This document shows positions 35,741 to 44,234 of a stretch of 64,000 nucleotides of DNA, one piece after another. This DNA comes from Trueperaceae bacterium. GTDB taxonomy: Bacteria > Deinococcota > Deinococci > Deinococcales > Trueperaceae. The DNA lies in contig CP070651.1 of NCBI GenBank assembly GCA_020354625.1, positions 804,680 to 868,679 on the forward strand. The letters are read 5' to 3'. The stretch's first letter is position 1; each line of letters starts with the position of its first letter. The position numbers were made by a program, and so were the translations under genes. Under the pieces are notes generated by a model that worked only from the letters and a program-made list of their open reading frames with translations, made no database searches and was not told the origin of the DNA.

Positions 35741-36876
35741 TGTTCAAAAACCGCTTGTACGCCCCCGGTCCGGTAGAGGTTCCCCCACAAGTTCTTACGG
35801 CGATGTCACAACCGGTAATGTATCACCGTGGTGAGAAATGTAAGACGCTTATTCTGAAGGTTCGGAGCCAGCTCGCCGATATTGCATGTGTGCCAGGAGA
35901 AGATGTCTTGATCGTGTCGGGTAGTGGGACTGCCGGTTTCGAGGCCGGTTTGCTCGCTTGTGTTCCTCGGGCTGCCAAGGTGATCGGTGTTCATGCGGGG
36001 AAGTTTGGGGAGAGGTGGGTTGCACTGGCGAGGCATCACGGGTTTGATGTCGTCGAAGTCGCGTTTCCCTGGGGAGAGGCTGCTGACACGGAAACACTTC
36101 GAAAGGTCCTTCGCGATCATCCAGATGCACTGGCGGTGATGACGACCCATTCGGAAACGTCTACGGGTGTTTTGCATCCGATCGAGTCTCTGGCGCGAAC
36201 GGTGCGAGAGGAGACACCCGAGGCGTTATTCTTGGTCGATTGCGTGACGAGTCTGGGTGTGGCGGAGCTGAGGCCGCAAGAGTGGGGGCTCGATGGGGTC
36301 TTCGCAGGATCGCAAAAAGGGCTGATGACACCGCCGGGTCTTGCCTTCGCTTGGCTTTCGGAGCGGGCCTGGGAGCGTGATGAGAATCTGGTAGCCGGTT
36401 TCTATCTCGATCTCCGTAAGGAACGGAAGTCACAGAGCGAAGGCCAGACAGCATATACGCCGGCCGTCAGCCTGATCATGGGCCTTGAGGCCGCCTTGGA
36501 GCTCTTGCTTGCTGAAGGCATCGTTGCGGTTTGGAAGCGTCGTGAGCGGATCAATAGAGCTATTCTCGAGGCGGCAAGCCGACTCGGATGTCGGCCTTAT
36601 GCTGCGCGAGTGAGCCCTGCGGTTGCTGCCCTTCGGTCACCGGAGGGACTAAGTGGGCCCCAGATCGTAAGCGGATTCGCGAGGCGGGGGGTACAGATTG
36701 CTGGTGGTCAGGATCATGCCAAGCCGTTTCTGTTCAGACCCTCTGTGGTCGGATATGCTGACGCCTACGATGCGGTGACGGTGGTGGCGGTGCTCGAAGA
36801 TGTGCTTCGAGATTTGGGTCGTGATGTGCCTTTCGGCTTGGGTGTCGGTACCGCGATGCGCGTCATCGAAGAGTAA
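35740..36876 (+). CDS. Class V aminotransferase, likely phosphoserine aminotransferase role
   Basis: The ATG at 35740 shares its A with the serA stop and gives 378 residues. The fold is that of the alanine-glyoxylate/serine-pyruvate aminotransferase group: FKNRLYAPGPVEVPP at the start, SGSGTAGFEAGLLA near 61, THSETSTGVLHPIE near 136, FLVDCVTSLG near 163, and the PLP lysine in GVFAGSQKGLMTPPG near 193. Coupling to serA implies that it makes phosphoserine from 3-phosphohydroxypyruvate in place of SerC. In other lineages such enzymes are serine-glyoxylate aminotransferases, so the step is inferred from context. No serB is nearby. Confidence 0.85.
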   Translation: MFKNRLYAPGPVEVPPQVLTAMSQPVMYHRGEKCKTLILKVRSQLADIACVPGEDVLIVSGSGTAGFEAGLLACVPRAAKVIGVHAGKFGERWVALARHHGFDVVEVAFPWGEAADTETLRKVLRDHPDALAVMTTHSETSTGVLHPIESLARTVREETPEALFLVDCVTSLGVAELRPQEWGLDGVFAGSQKGLMTPPGLAFAWLSERAWERDENLVAGFYLDLRKERKSQSEGQTAYTPAVSLIMGLEAALELLLAEGIVAVWKRRERINRAILEAASRLGCRPYAARVSPAVAALRSPEGLSGPQIVSGFARRGVQIAGGQDHAKPFLFRPSVVGYADAYDAVTVVAVLEDVLRDLGRDVPFGLGVGTAMRVIEE

Positions 36877-37212
36877 AGGGTTGACCTGTCAGGGACCGTA
36901 TGTTCGGCCAATGATGAAGGAGATACTCTTTGAACACCGCGTCGAGCGTGTTGCCGCCTTGCCGGGCCTAAGCCCTCCGAGAAGGACGGTCATCGGCAGT
37001 TTATGTCTCTAGAGGAGCTCATTCAGTACAGGAGAGAATCCCCAACACCACGAACACATAGGATCGGCGACATACACGAGAACCATACAGAACAGACTTA
37101 CACTAAGAGAAGAGTCACTACAGTCCGGTAGGGGTGACGACAGTGGATCGTTGATGCGTGAACGTGACAGCTGCAGTGCCCTCGGTTATTGAGCTGGGTG
37201 GTGCCACGATGT
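36877..37212. other. Intergenic region of 336 nt
   Basis: This stretch lies between the aminotransferase gene and the convergent methyltransferase gene. I see no supported gene, tRNA or clear terminator. A 34-codon frame (36911-37012) has no ribosome site context and no recognisable product. Confidence 0.6.
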
Positions 37213-37989
37213 TCAGGCGCGTGCGATTCCAACCAAGATGGCGGGTTGGCCCCGAAAAGGTTGTTTGTCGAAGCCACCGAATAGTCGGACGTTGGCAAAC
37301 CCGGCCTGGTACAACGCACGTTCGATTTCAAAGCGCGTGTAGTAACGCTGCACCAGGCTCGAGCGGCGTCTGGTAAGTGCCCCGTCGGGCTGTGTGGTGT
37401 CGAGGTAGTATCTTGTCTCGATGAGTTGCTTGTCCGGATCGTCGAGCTGCAAGATGAACAGCTCACTTTTCCCCCCGCCTACGTGGGACCACTCTCGCTC
37501 CTGGCGTAAGACTCCCAAAGCGCCGAAATGTGGCATGAAGAGGTCGAATGCAAAGACGCCCCCCGGTTCCAGGTGGTGCAAGACCGCGGCCAAGGTGCGG
37601 TCCTGATCTTGCAAAGTGTAGGCGTGCATGAGTGTGTTGAAGGGCGCGAGGACGACGGGGAATCGGGCTCCGAGATCGAGCGTACGCATGTCGCCCTGCC
37701 GTAGCTCGACGAGTTCACCCAATCCCGCCTCTACCAGGTTTTTGCGACCACGCCCAAGCATCGCTTCGGAGAGTTCGATGCCGACCATTCTGAAACCACG
37801 GCGTGCCAAAGCAATGCTGAGCCTCGCGGTGCCAGCTCCGAGTTCTAAGATGGGATCACCATAATCTTCCACCACGCGACGGTAGAATGCCACGTCGTCT
37901 TGATAGGCAACGTACTGTTGGTCGTAGACATCTGAGAAGTCGTTGTAGATCAGCGCACCCACCATTTCCAACGAAGAAACATGGTGCAT
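37213..37989 (-). CDS. Class I SAM-dependent methyltransferase
   Basis: The 258-residue cytoplasmic enzyme has the Rossmann-type methyltransferase core: motif I ILELGAGTARLSIALARRG near 49-67, GIELSEAMLGRGRKNL near 74, and RQGDMRTLDLG near 97. An AAGG site precedes the ATG at 37989, which lies inside the end of the glycosyltransferase gene (40-nt overlap); an ATG at 37965 is a shorter alternative. It is the last gene of the seven-gene envelope glycolipid operon. A methyl group could be added to a sugar or lipid head group (inference). The substrate cannot be told from sequence. Confidence 0.85.
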   Translation of the reverse strand: MHHVSSLEMVGALIYNDFSDVYDQQYVAYQDDVAFYRRVVEDYGDPILELGAGTARLSIALARRGFRMVGIELSEAMLGRGRKNLVEAGLGELVELRQGDMRTLDLGARFPVVLAPFNTLMHAYTLQDQDRTLAAVLHHLEPGGVFAFDLFMPHFGALGVLRQEREWSHVGGGKSELFILQLDDPDKQLIETRYYLDTTQPDGALTRRRSSLVQRYYTRFEIERALYQAGFANVRLFGGFDKQPFRGQPAILVGIARA

Positions 37990-38741
37990 AGATTACCTTG
38001 ACGATTTAGCTCCAACTCCTTGAAATCCCCATCAAATCGGTGGGCCCGTTTGTAGCTCGGCTCATAGGTCGTGCGGTAGAATTCCTCTTGGAGTGCTGTC
38101 TTGGAAAAGCCGCGTCGCGCTTTGACCTCTTGCCACATCTTTACCTGTTCGGGACTGCGAAACGGATAGTGTTTCAGTATCGGCGTTTTGGTATAGGGTC
38201 TCCAGCCGACTCCATCAGGTATGACCCTACCATGACTCCCGTCGCGGTACCGCGTTCGTTTATTCCCCTTGAACTGGCGGATCTCGATCCAAAAGGGTGA
38301 ATACCACCTGATGCGTTCTTGGATCGGTAGCGTGAGATCGAGCGGGACATCGTTTTGGTGCGGGAAGAACTGCATCACCGCCCAATTCACCCGTTGCGCT
38401 CCCTGACGATCTGCCAACTCCGCTATCTTACGTGGATTGTCGTGGTAGATTTCGTCTCCGTGTAACAGCGTAAACCAATTGTCCGGCCCATATCGTTCAC
38501 GTGCTGCTTCCAAGAGAACTTGACGGTGATAATCACGAATAGGACCGTTTGGGCTGATTTCTCGGTCACGCACTAGGAGTTCGACTTCCGGGTACTTTTG
38601 CAAGATCTTGTCGGTGCCGTCGTCTGATCCATCCAACGCAAAGATGCAATCGACGAACTTTCTGTTGGCTTCCATGGTCTCTTCGATGACGTCGGCCTCG
38701 TTGTACGTCATCATCAGGCCGATATTCATCCAATCTTTCAT
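37950..38741 (-). CDS. Family 2-like glycosyltransferase
   Basis: This is a 263-residue GT-A type glycosyltransferase. The N-terminus GLMMTYNEADVIEETMEANR is followed by ALDGSDDGTDKIL, the nucleotide-sugar site, and HGDEIYHDN near 92, the DxD-like metal site. There is no membrane helix, so it works on the cytoplasmic side. Its start overlaps the stop of the ABC transporter gene (ATGA), and its end overlaps the methyltransferase gene. In this operon it probably adds a sugar to the glycolipid made by the LpxA/LpxB-like steps. The sugar is unknown. Confidence 0.85.
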   Translation of the reverse strand: MKDWMNIGLMMTYNEADVIEETMEANRKFVDCIFALDGSDDGTDKILQKYPEVELLVRDREISPNGPIRDYHRQVLLEAARERYGPDNWFTLLHGDEIYHDNPRKIAELADRQGAQRVNWAVMQFFPHQNDVPLDLTLPIQERIRWYSPFWIEIRQFKGNKRTRYRDGSHGRVIPDGVGWRPYTKTPILKHYPFRSPEQVKMWQEVKARRGFSKTALQEEFYRTTYEPSYKRAHRFDGDFKELELNRQGNLCTMFLRWKWWVR

Positions 38742-40399
38742 ATCGCTTGAGTCTTCGTCGCTTCTTTGAGCGTTCCATCTGATGCAAGATGTAAAACTCG
38801 ATCAGCGGCCTGGATCAGGGCGGGGCGATGTGCAACTGTTAGTACAAGTCTGTGCCGGGCTTGTTGGCGTAGTGTGTTGACCAAGGCCTGCTCACTCTCC
38901 TCGTCGAGGTTCGAGCTCGGTTCGTCTAGTAGCAGCAAGTCGGGTGAGCTAAGAAGTGCACGTGCTATGGCCAAGCGTTGCCGTTGTCCACCAGAGAGTC
39001 CAGCTCCATCTTCTTTGAGGATATAGTCGAGCTGTTCTGGTAATTGAGTCACCGTGGTAGCCAACCCTACCGAGCTCAGTGCTGCCCAGAGATCGTCTTC
39101 AGCGAACCTTCGCCCGACGGTTAGGTTATCTCGCAGGCTACCACTTAACAACTCCGTACTTTGGGGAACATAGGCGATACGGTTCCGGAGGTCTTCCTCC
39201 GAAAACTGTGAGAAAAGTTGGCCAGCAAAGGTGATCATACCCGATGAGGGATCGTGGAAGCGCAAAAGTAGTTTGAATAAAGAAGTCTTGCCACTGCCGC
39301 TTTCTCCGGTGAGGGCGACTAAACCTCGATCAGCCAATTCAAGATCGATGCTCTTCAGTAGCAGAGAGGACGGTCCGTATCCAAACGACACGTCAGCCAA
39401 CTTAAGAACTGTCTTTGTCGAGGGCTCTCGGGTCGTGATCGTCGGTTGGGTCTTGGGTGGGTCGATGATGAGCGAACGTAAGCGTTGCTCAGCAGCTCTC
39501 GCTTGTTGAAGCATAGCGTAACCTCTTGGGAGCAGCTGGGCTGGAGTGGAGAGTAGGGCGACGAGCGTGATATAGCTAACGACTTCGCCAGTGGTCATCA
39601 TGCCTGTGGCGACACTTTGGGTAAGAACGAGAATCAGAAGAGCCATGGCTCCTGAAATGAGTAGTTGAGCACTAGGAATTTGCAGGCTCATCAGGAAGCT
39701 CCTGCGCGTCATGGCCCTCCTTGCCGAAAAGTTCGTACCGGAAAACCGCTCGAGGATAAATCGATCTGCGCGAAAAGCCCTGATGATGGCGTGATGTTTA
39801 AACCCTTCTTGTAGCTGCGCTCCCACCTCTTCTATCGATTGTTGCGATTTACTTACCTCGACCTTCAACCTCTTTCCAAGAAGTGTCAATACCAGTACGA
39901 GTGGGAGACCGAGCACAACGAGGTAGACCGAGGCACGAGCGTTGGAAGCGAAGAGGATGCTGAGAATTCCCAGCAGAGTGCAAGCCTCTGCCACCAGAGT
40001 ACCGAGGCCAAAGTGGTGGTAGCTCTCTACATCTTTTAGATCCGTAAGGATCCTGCTGGTAAGACCGCCGCTTGTCCCAGGTAGCTTGTCAGGACGATGC
40101 AAAAGCAAGTTTTGATAGAGGTCGGCGCGCCATTTGGCAGCTATCCCCGCAGAGGCTTTCCCTAAAAGAGCATCTTGAAGAAATAGCATGAGAGCCCCAC
40201 CAATCACCAAAAGAGCAGCGATTTTCATCACGCTGAGAAGGGCGTTCAGATCGCCTTGCCCTAGCACTCGATCGAACATGGGAGTGACGAAAACGGGCAC
40301 GATCGCTACGCGAAGGCTTGCATTGCAGATCGCGGCAATCATGCCGAGGAGCGCCCAGGGATTACGTGGAAACAGCAATGGTGGGAAGGCTTTGTCCAT
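38738..40399 (-). CDS. ABC exporter, MsbA-like half-transporter
   Basis: The 553-residue protein fuses a six-helix exporter membrane domain (about 1-310) to an ABC ATPase. The ATPase shows Walker A TGESGSGKTSLFKLLL near 363, the Q-loop region VPQSTELLSGSLRDNL near 413, signature LSGGQRQRLAIARAL near 462, and Walker B LLLLDEPSSNLDEES near 482. Half-transporters of this type flip lipids such as lipid A (MsbA) or export drugs and peptides. Lying one base after the LpxB-like gene and overlapping a glycosyltransferase gene, it is likely the flippase for the glycolipid made by this operon (inference). Confidence 0.88.
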   Translation of the reverse strand: MDKAFPPLLFPRNPWALLGMIAAICNASLRVAIVPVFVTPMFDRVLGQGDLNALLSVMKIAALLVIGGALMLFLQDALLGKASAGIAAKWRADLYQNLLLHRPDKLPGTSGGLTSRILTDLKDVESYHHFGLGTLVAEACTLLGILSILFASNARASVYLVVLGLPLVLVLTLLGKRLKVEVSKSQQSIEEVGAQLQEGFKHHAIIRAFRADRFILERFSGTNFSARRAMTRRSFLMSLQIPSAQLLISGAMALLILVLTQSVATGMMTTGEVVSYITLVALLSTPAQLLPRGYAMLQQARAAEQRLRSLIIDPPKTQPTITTREPSTKTVLKLADVSFGYGPSSLLLKSIDLELADRGLVALTGESGSGKTSLFKLLLRFHDPSSGMITFAGQLFSQFSEEDLRNRIAYVPQSTELLSGSLRDNLTVGRRFAEDDLWAALSSVGLATTVTQLPEQLDYILKEDGAGLSGGQRQRLAIARALLSSPDLLLLDEPSSNLDEESEQALVNTLRQQARHRLVLTVAHRPALIQAADRVLHLASDGTLKEATKTQAI

Positions 40400-40400
40400 T

Positions 40401-41624
40401 TCAGCTCACGGTAAGGTCATCGAGAATGCTTTTCACCAATCGTTGTGAAGCTCCCGGTTGGGGCATGGCGGCAAGCAATCTGCTTCGCCGATGATGTCGC
40501 TCCGCCGGAGAATCGAGCATCTTTCTGACCTCGGCAATTACTTGCTCTACCGCGATCTTACCTTTTACTTCCACCATTAGGTCTTGGCCACTGAACTGAT
40601 TGGGAAGGGAGACTGGTACGTTCAAGTTCTCTACAAAAAGCCGCACGGCATGACGTTTGAGGAACGTTCCCACCAGAGGGATCAGAGAGAGCCAGTGGCC
40701 GAGGCCCTCAAGGGGGATGATTTCAGGTTTGTTCATGGGGAGGATGACTACGCTGGGTACGCCGGCAATGCCGAGCTCAAGCGTATTGGTTCCGGGTATC
40801 GTTACGGCGAGGTCGGCAGCGTGCATATGTTTGTAGCGGTCTTCCTCAGGGATCATTTCGATAACAGCCCCGTGTGCTGTGGTAATCATCTTTTCTCGCA
40901 GCTGTCCGGCTGATCCCCCAAGGACGTCGCGTTCCCGGCCTGCGATTCCAGCGTGAAGAGTCTCTTGTGTGAGTAGCCTGCTGACGGGCCAAACGAAGTG
41001 TGCTTCGGGGTAGAGCCTTGCCAATCGATCGGCAAGAGCGATAAAAAAGGGGATCAGGTAGAGCGCGAAGGCGTTGCGGCTACCGGGAATGAGCATGATG
41101 TGTGGGGTGCCAGATCTGCTAGGTGGGGTTGCCTGCTCAACGGCATCGGCCACGAGATTGCCGACGATCTCGAGCTTACTTTTCGGCGCGCCTAGGAGGC
41201 GAGCCTTACGCTCGGCGCGTTCGTCGGGCACGAATAACCGGCGAAGCTTCCGGTTCCAGTAGGGAGAGAAGCTATAACGGTAGGTGGCATACCCGAGTTT
41301 GCTGCCGAGCTGAAGCGCGAAGTCGGTGTTTCCCCCAAGGCTTAGTACAAAACCCGATTGTGAAGCCCAACTGCCTGCGGGTTTCTGTCCTACTGTCATG
41401 AAACGTACGAAGTCGAGTGGAGTTGTGACGGTATCGGCTCCGAAGGTTCTGGCTACCTCTGATTCTCTCCCGCTAGCGAATTGGCAAGGGATTAGGCTGA
41501 TGCAAATCTTGAGTTCCGGTCTGCGATGTCGCAACTCGCCCAGGATCGGTTTGACCCACGTATAGAGCTCGCCAGGTCCATTGCTGACCAAGATCGCTTC
41601 TGGTGCCTGCTCCACGTCTATCAT
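40401..41624 (-). CDS. LpxB-family glycosyltransferase, divergent lipid-A-disaccharide synthase
   Basis: The ATG at 41624 overlaps the lpxA stop (ATGA) and gives 407 residues. It has the GT-B layout of LpxB: IMLIPGSRNAFALYLIPFF near 188, and AADLAVTIPGTNTLELGIAG near 280 with the UDP-binding Gly-Thr and Glu. The N-terminal loop is VSNGPGELYTWVKPILGEL, where classical LpxB has a GExSGD sequence. The SNGPGE form marks the LpxB-related branch known from cyanobacteria. It presumably joins two acylated amino sugars or adds a sugar to a lipid. I withhold the symbol because the substrate site differs. An ATG 13 codons upstream exists but overlaps lpxA more. Confidence 0.8.
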   Translation of the reverse strand: MIDVEQAPEAILVSNGPGELYTWVKPILGELRHRRPELKICISLIPCQFASGRESEVARTFGADTVTTPLDFVRFMTVGQKPAGSWASQSGFVLSLGGNTDFALQLGSKLGYATYRYSFSPYWNRKLRRLFVPDERAERKARLLGAPKSKLEIVGNLVADAVEQATPPSRSGTPHIMLIPGSRNAFALYLIPFFIALADRLARLYPEAHFVWPVSRLLTQETLHAGIAGRERDVLGGSAGQLREKMITTAHGAVIEMIPEEDRYKHMHAADLAVTIPGTNTLELGIAGVPSVVILPMNKPEIIPLEGLGHWLSLIPLVGTFLKRHAVRLFVENLNVPVSLPNQFSGQDLMVEVKGKIAVEQVIAEVRKMLDSPAERHHRRSRLLAAMPQPGASQRLVKSILDDLTVS

Positions 41625-42430
41625 TCGTAGGGTGGGTATCTCAGCTCCTGTTGACCGTCCCAAAACTTGGCGATCCCTCGTTTGGAAGATAGCTGAAAGT
41701 CGCGCATCGCTTTGGCATCTTCGCTCGTACCGGCCAGAGCCTCGAGCGCCTCGAAGTCTCGTTGGCGAAGAGCACGGAATGCCTTTTCGATAAGGCGATA
41801 GCGCTCGTTGGAGACCTCTCTTCGGCGCAACCCTACCCTGTTGAGCCGGATATGTAGTGCTGGACTACCTCCAGCCATGCTAAACGGCAAAATGTCTTGC
41901 AAAGCGGCACTTGTGGCTGCAAACATCGCGTAACTCCCCACCCTGCAATATTGATGGATCACGGTGTTTGTGCTCAACACGGCATACGATCCGACCTCAC
42001 AATGTCCGGCGAGCTGAGAACTTGTCGTGATGACGCACTCCTCTCCGACCCTGACATTATGTGAAATGTGGGCGTAGGACATAACGAGGCTCCCCCGTCC
42101 TACTTCGGTCTTCTCCCCCTCGCCGGTGGCTCTATGCACCGTCACGAAATCCTTCAGCGTGACGGCATCTTCGATGATCGTTCGGCTCGGTTCCCCTTGA
42201 AAACGGTGATCCATCGGTTCTCCCCCGACTATCGCATAGGGGCCGAGGCGGCAATTGGCTCCGATGCGGCTACCGCTGTGAACAATCGTTCCGGGGAAGA
42301 GAACGGTGTCCTTTGCGATCACGACATCAGCCTCGATAACGACAAAGGCTCCGATAACCACCCCTGGAGCGAGTTCAGCCCGCGGATCTACCACCGCAGA
42401 GGGATGGATGTGCGTTGGGGTCTCTTGCAT
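41621..42430 (-). CDS. lpxA: Acyl-ACP--UDP-sugar O/N-acyltransferase LpxA
   Basis: LpxA transfers a 3-hydroxyacyl chain from ACP to UDP-GlcNAc (or its 3-amino analogue) at the start of lipid A synthesis. The 269-residue protein is a left-handed beta-helix of hexapeptide repeats with the catalytic His in AHISHNVRVG (His124). GGEPMDHRFQGEPSRTIIED near 69-88 and TVIHQYCRVGS near 157 are family hallmarks. Where E. coli has Gly-Gly in the acyl-chain ruler, this protein has Ala171-Ala172, which may select a different chain length (inference). It abuts fabZ without spacer and overlaps the LpxB-like gene. lpxC and lpxD are not in the window. Confidence 0.93.
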   Translation of the reverse strand: MQETPTHIHPSAVVDPRAELAPGVVIGAFVVIEADVVIAKDTVLFPGTIVHSGSRIGANCRLGPYAIVGGEPMDHRFQGEPSRTIIEDAVTLKDFVTVHRATGEGEKTEVGRGSLVMSYAHISHNVRVGEECVITTSSQLAGHCEVGSYAVLSTNTVIHQYCRVGSYAMFAATSAALQDILPFSMAGGSPALHIRLNRVGLRRREVSNERYRLIEKAFRALRQRDFEALEALAGTSEDAKAMRDFQLSSKRGIAKFWDGQQELRYPPYE

Positions 42431-42910
42431 CTAGCGTGCGAAAATGAACGTGAGTGTTGCCTCGGTCGCAATGTCATCACCGACCAGGGCAGCGGTCTCG
42501 ACCTTGCAGAGCCCCCGTCGGAAAGTGAGAATCTGACCCGTAAGGCGTAGTTGGTCTCCGGGCACAACTTTCCGCCTGAACTTGGCGCTCTCTATAGCTG
42601 CCAGGTAACCCATGCCTTGGTCGCTTCGTCCTTCGCGCACTGCGAGGCCGACTGCGGCAGCTTGAGCGAGGGCTTCGACAATCATCACCCCCGGCATAAC
42701 GGGCTCTTCAGGGAAATGACCTTGAAAAAAAGGCTCGTTGTAGCTTACGTTCTTTATACACTCAAACTCGTTACCTTCTTGAGATATAAAGGCGTCCACC
42801 ATGAGAAAGGGATAGCGGTGCGGTAAAATCGACTTGACATCTACTTCCATAAGCTGTAGTTTATCGTATCCATTAGGAGCCTCAGCCACTCCTTCTATCT
42901 CTGCAGGCAC
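42431..42910 (-). CDS. fabZ: 3-hydroxyacyl-ACP dehydratase FabZ
   Basis: FabZ dehydrates 3-hydroxyacyl-ACP in fatty-acid synthesis and competes with LpxA for the same substrate, which explains their frequent pairing. The hot-dog fold shows SILPHRYPFLMVDAFI, the catalytic His in FQGHFPEEPVMPGVMIVEAL (near 62-81) and the acidic residue in the following helix. I list the GTG at 42910 (159 residues), which follows the Gfo/Idh gene by 21 nt. The conserved part begins only at the ATG at 42850 (MEVDVKSILPHRYPF), giving 139 residues; neither has a clear ribosome site. Identity is secure, the start is not. Confidence 0.93.
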   Translation of the reverse strand: MPAEIEGVAEAPNGYDKLQLMEVDVKSILPHRYPFLMVDAFISQEGNEFECIKNVSYNEPFFQGHFPEEPVMPGVMIVEALAQAAAVGLAVREGRSDQGMGYLAAIESAKFRRKVVPGDQLRLTGQILTFRRGLCKVETAALVGDDIATEATLTFIFAR

Positions 42911-42931
42911 CGGCAGACAACCAACGAAGTT

Positions 42932-43906
42932 CTAGTGCGGTATGTGGATCTTGCTCTTATTTCGATCGGATATCTGCGCTTGAAGGCGCATTGCCAGATC
43001 GAGCGATCGTAAGTCATCCTCTAACGTGCCGATTGGGTGGGCCTGATGATGGATGCGGGCCAAGAAGTGCTCGAGCTCCTTTCGGAGAGGGTTTTCATCG
43101 GCAACGACGCGTCGATCCACCACCACGTGGCTCACAGCCCCTTCATCTTGCAGCGGACGAAAAATAGCAATTTCAGTGTGGGGTTCTTTCGCAAAGTCAA
43201 ACCGCAATGTCTGATTCGCTTCGGCAACCACCAGGCTCCGCTCTGCGTCAGGCGCCACGCGGCTAGCCAGAAACCGCGCGATGCAACCGTTTGCAAATAC
43301 GATTTGTGCGGCCGCCACATCTTCGTGAGGGCTCCCATTGAGGGCGTGCCCTGAAACCGAAATCTCCTCGATATCGGAAGAGATGATGCCCAACACGATA
43401 TCGATGTCATGAATCATGAGATCTAGAATCACACCTACATCTCGGATTCGTGAGTAGGGTGTCAATCTACGTGCTTCGATCAGGTAGGGATTACTTACCT
43501 GTTGGTTGAGGATATCGACCGCTTGAAAGAAGCGTGTGATGTGGCCGACCTGGAGGACAAGTCCTTTTTCCTGGCTAAGCATAGCGAGTTGGCGGGCTTG
43601 TTTGACCTCTGTGGCGACAGGTTTTTCAACGAGGGTGTGGATTCCGGCTTCGAGCAATTGTTGGGTAATTGAGTAGTGGAGGCTGGTGGGTGCCGCCACG
43701 CTTGCCGCGTCTGCCGTGGTCTCGGCGAGAAATGCTTCTAGACTCGGGTAGGTTGCGCAGTGATAGGCCTCTTTGGCCTCACAGCGTCGGGATGGATTCG
43801 GGTCCACAACGGCCACGAGATCGACGTTTGGAAGAGCGGCATATACGTTGGCATGGTATTTGCCCATGACGCCAACACCGACAACGATGACACGCAGACG
43901 TTTCAT
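42932..43906 (-). CDS. Gfo/Idh/MocA oxidoreductase, GnnA-like by context
   Basis: The ATG at 43906, behind a GGGAG site, gives 324 residues. The N-terminal Rossmann domain begins LRVIVVGVGVMGKYHANVY, and VEKPVA near 94 holds the conserved Lys. The C-terminal domain contains GVILDLMIHDIDIVLGI near 164 with the catalytic His. The family oxidises or reduces sugar hydroxyls with NAD(P). In Acidithiobacillus ferrooxidans a Gfo/Idh enzyme (GnnA) between lpxA and lpxB oxidises the 3-position of UDP-GlcNAc for later amination. Position as first gene of this lpx operon suggests the same role (inference). A GnnB-type transaminase is absent here. Other sugars are possible. Confidence 0.85.
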   Translation of the reverse strand: MKRLRVIVVGVGVMGKYHANVYAALPNVDLVAVVDPNPSRRCEAKEAYHCATYPSLEAFLAETTADAASVAAPTSLHYSITQQLLEAGIHTLVEKPVATEVKQARQLAMLSQEKGLVLQVGHITRFFQAVDILNQQVSNPYLIEARRLTPYSRIRDVGVILDLMIHDIDIVLGIISSDIEEISVSGHALNGSPHEDVAAAQIVFANGCIARFLASRVAPDAERSLVVAEANQTLRFDFAKEPHTEIAIFRPLQDEGAVSHVVVDRRVVADENPLRKELEHFLARIHHQAHPIGTLEDDLRSLDLAMRLQAQISDRNKSKIHIPH

Positions 43907-44234
43907 TTTGCTCCCAAGGTCTGGCATTGCCGCTTCGAAATGGGGATTGGGGAGATGTGCAACATTGAATGTGTGTGCAAAGTGATTGGGTGCTTGCTCA
44001 TCCCTAAGCTCGGATCGATAAGGTTTCGCAGATAGTACAAAGGAGCCATCTCACCCCGGCGCGCGAGGGATGAATTGCAAGTCCTTGACACGTTCACTAA
44101 TCTGAAACAATAGCATTTTTCGCTTCGAAAGCGGTAGGGGAGGCTGCTGTAGCTGCTCGGCCGTAAGAAATCAGAATGGATCGTCGAGGGTGTTCTGATG
44201 TTTATCGCCGGTGTCTGTCTGAGTGGATATCTGT
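43907..44234. other. Intergenic region of 328 nt upstream of the lpx operon
   Basis: This stretch lies between the S55 peptidase stop and the first gene of the lpx-like operon. It should hold the operon promoter. Apart from the GGGAG ribosome site at the Gfo/Idh start I see no gene, and no consensus promoter stands out. Confidence 0.55.

Noticed and set aside
35740-36876. Aminotransferase considered as the missing GnnB partner of the Gfo/Idh enzyme
   Set aside because: GnnB belongs to the DegT/DnrJ sugar aminotransferases, while this is a class V aminotransferase coupled to serA.
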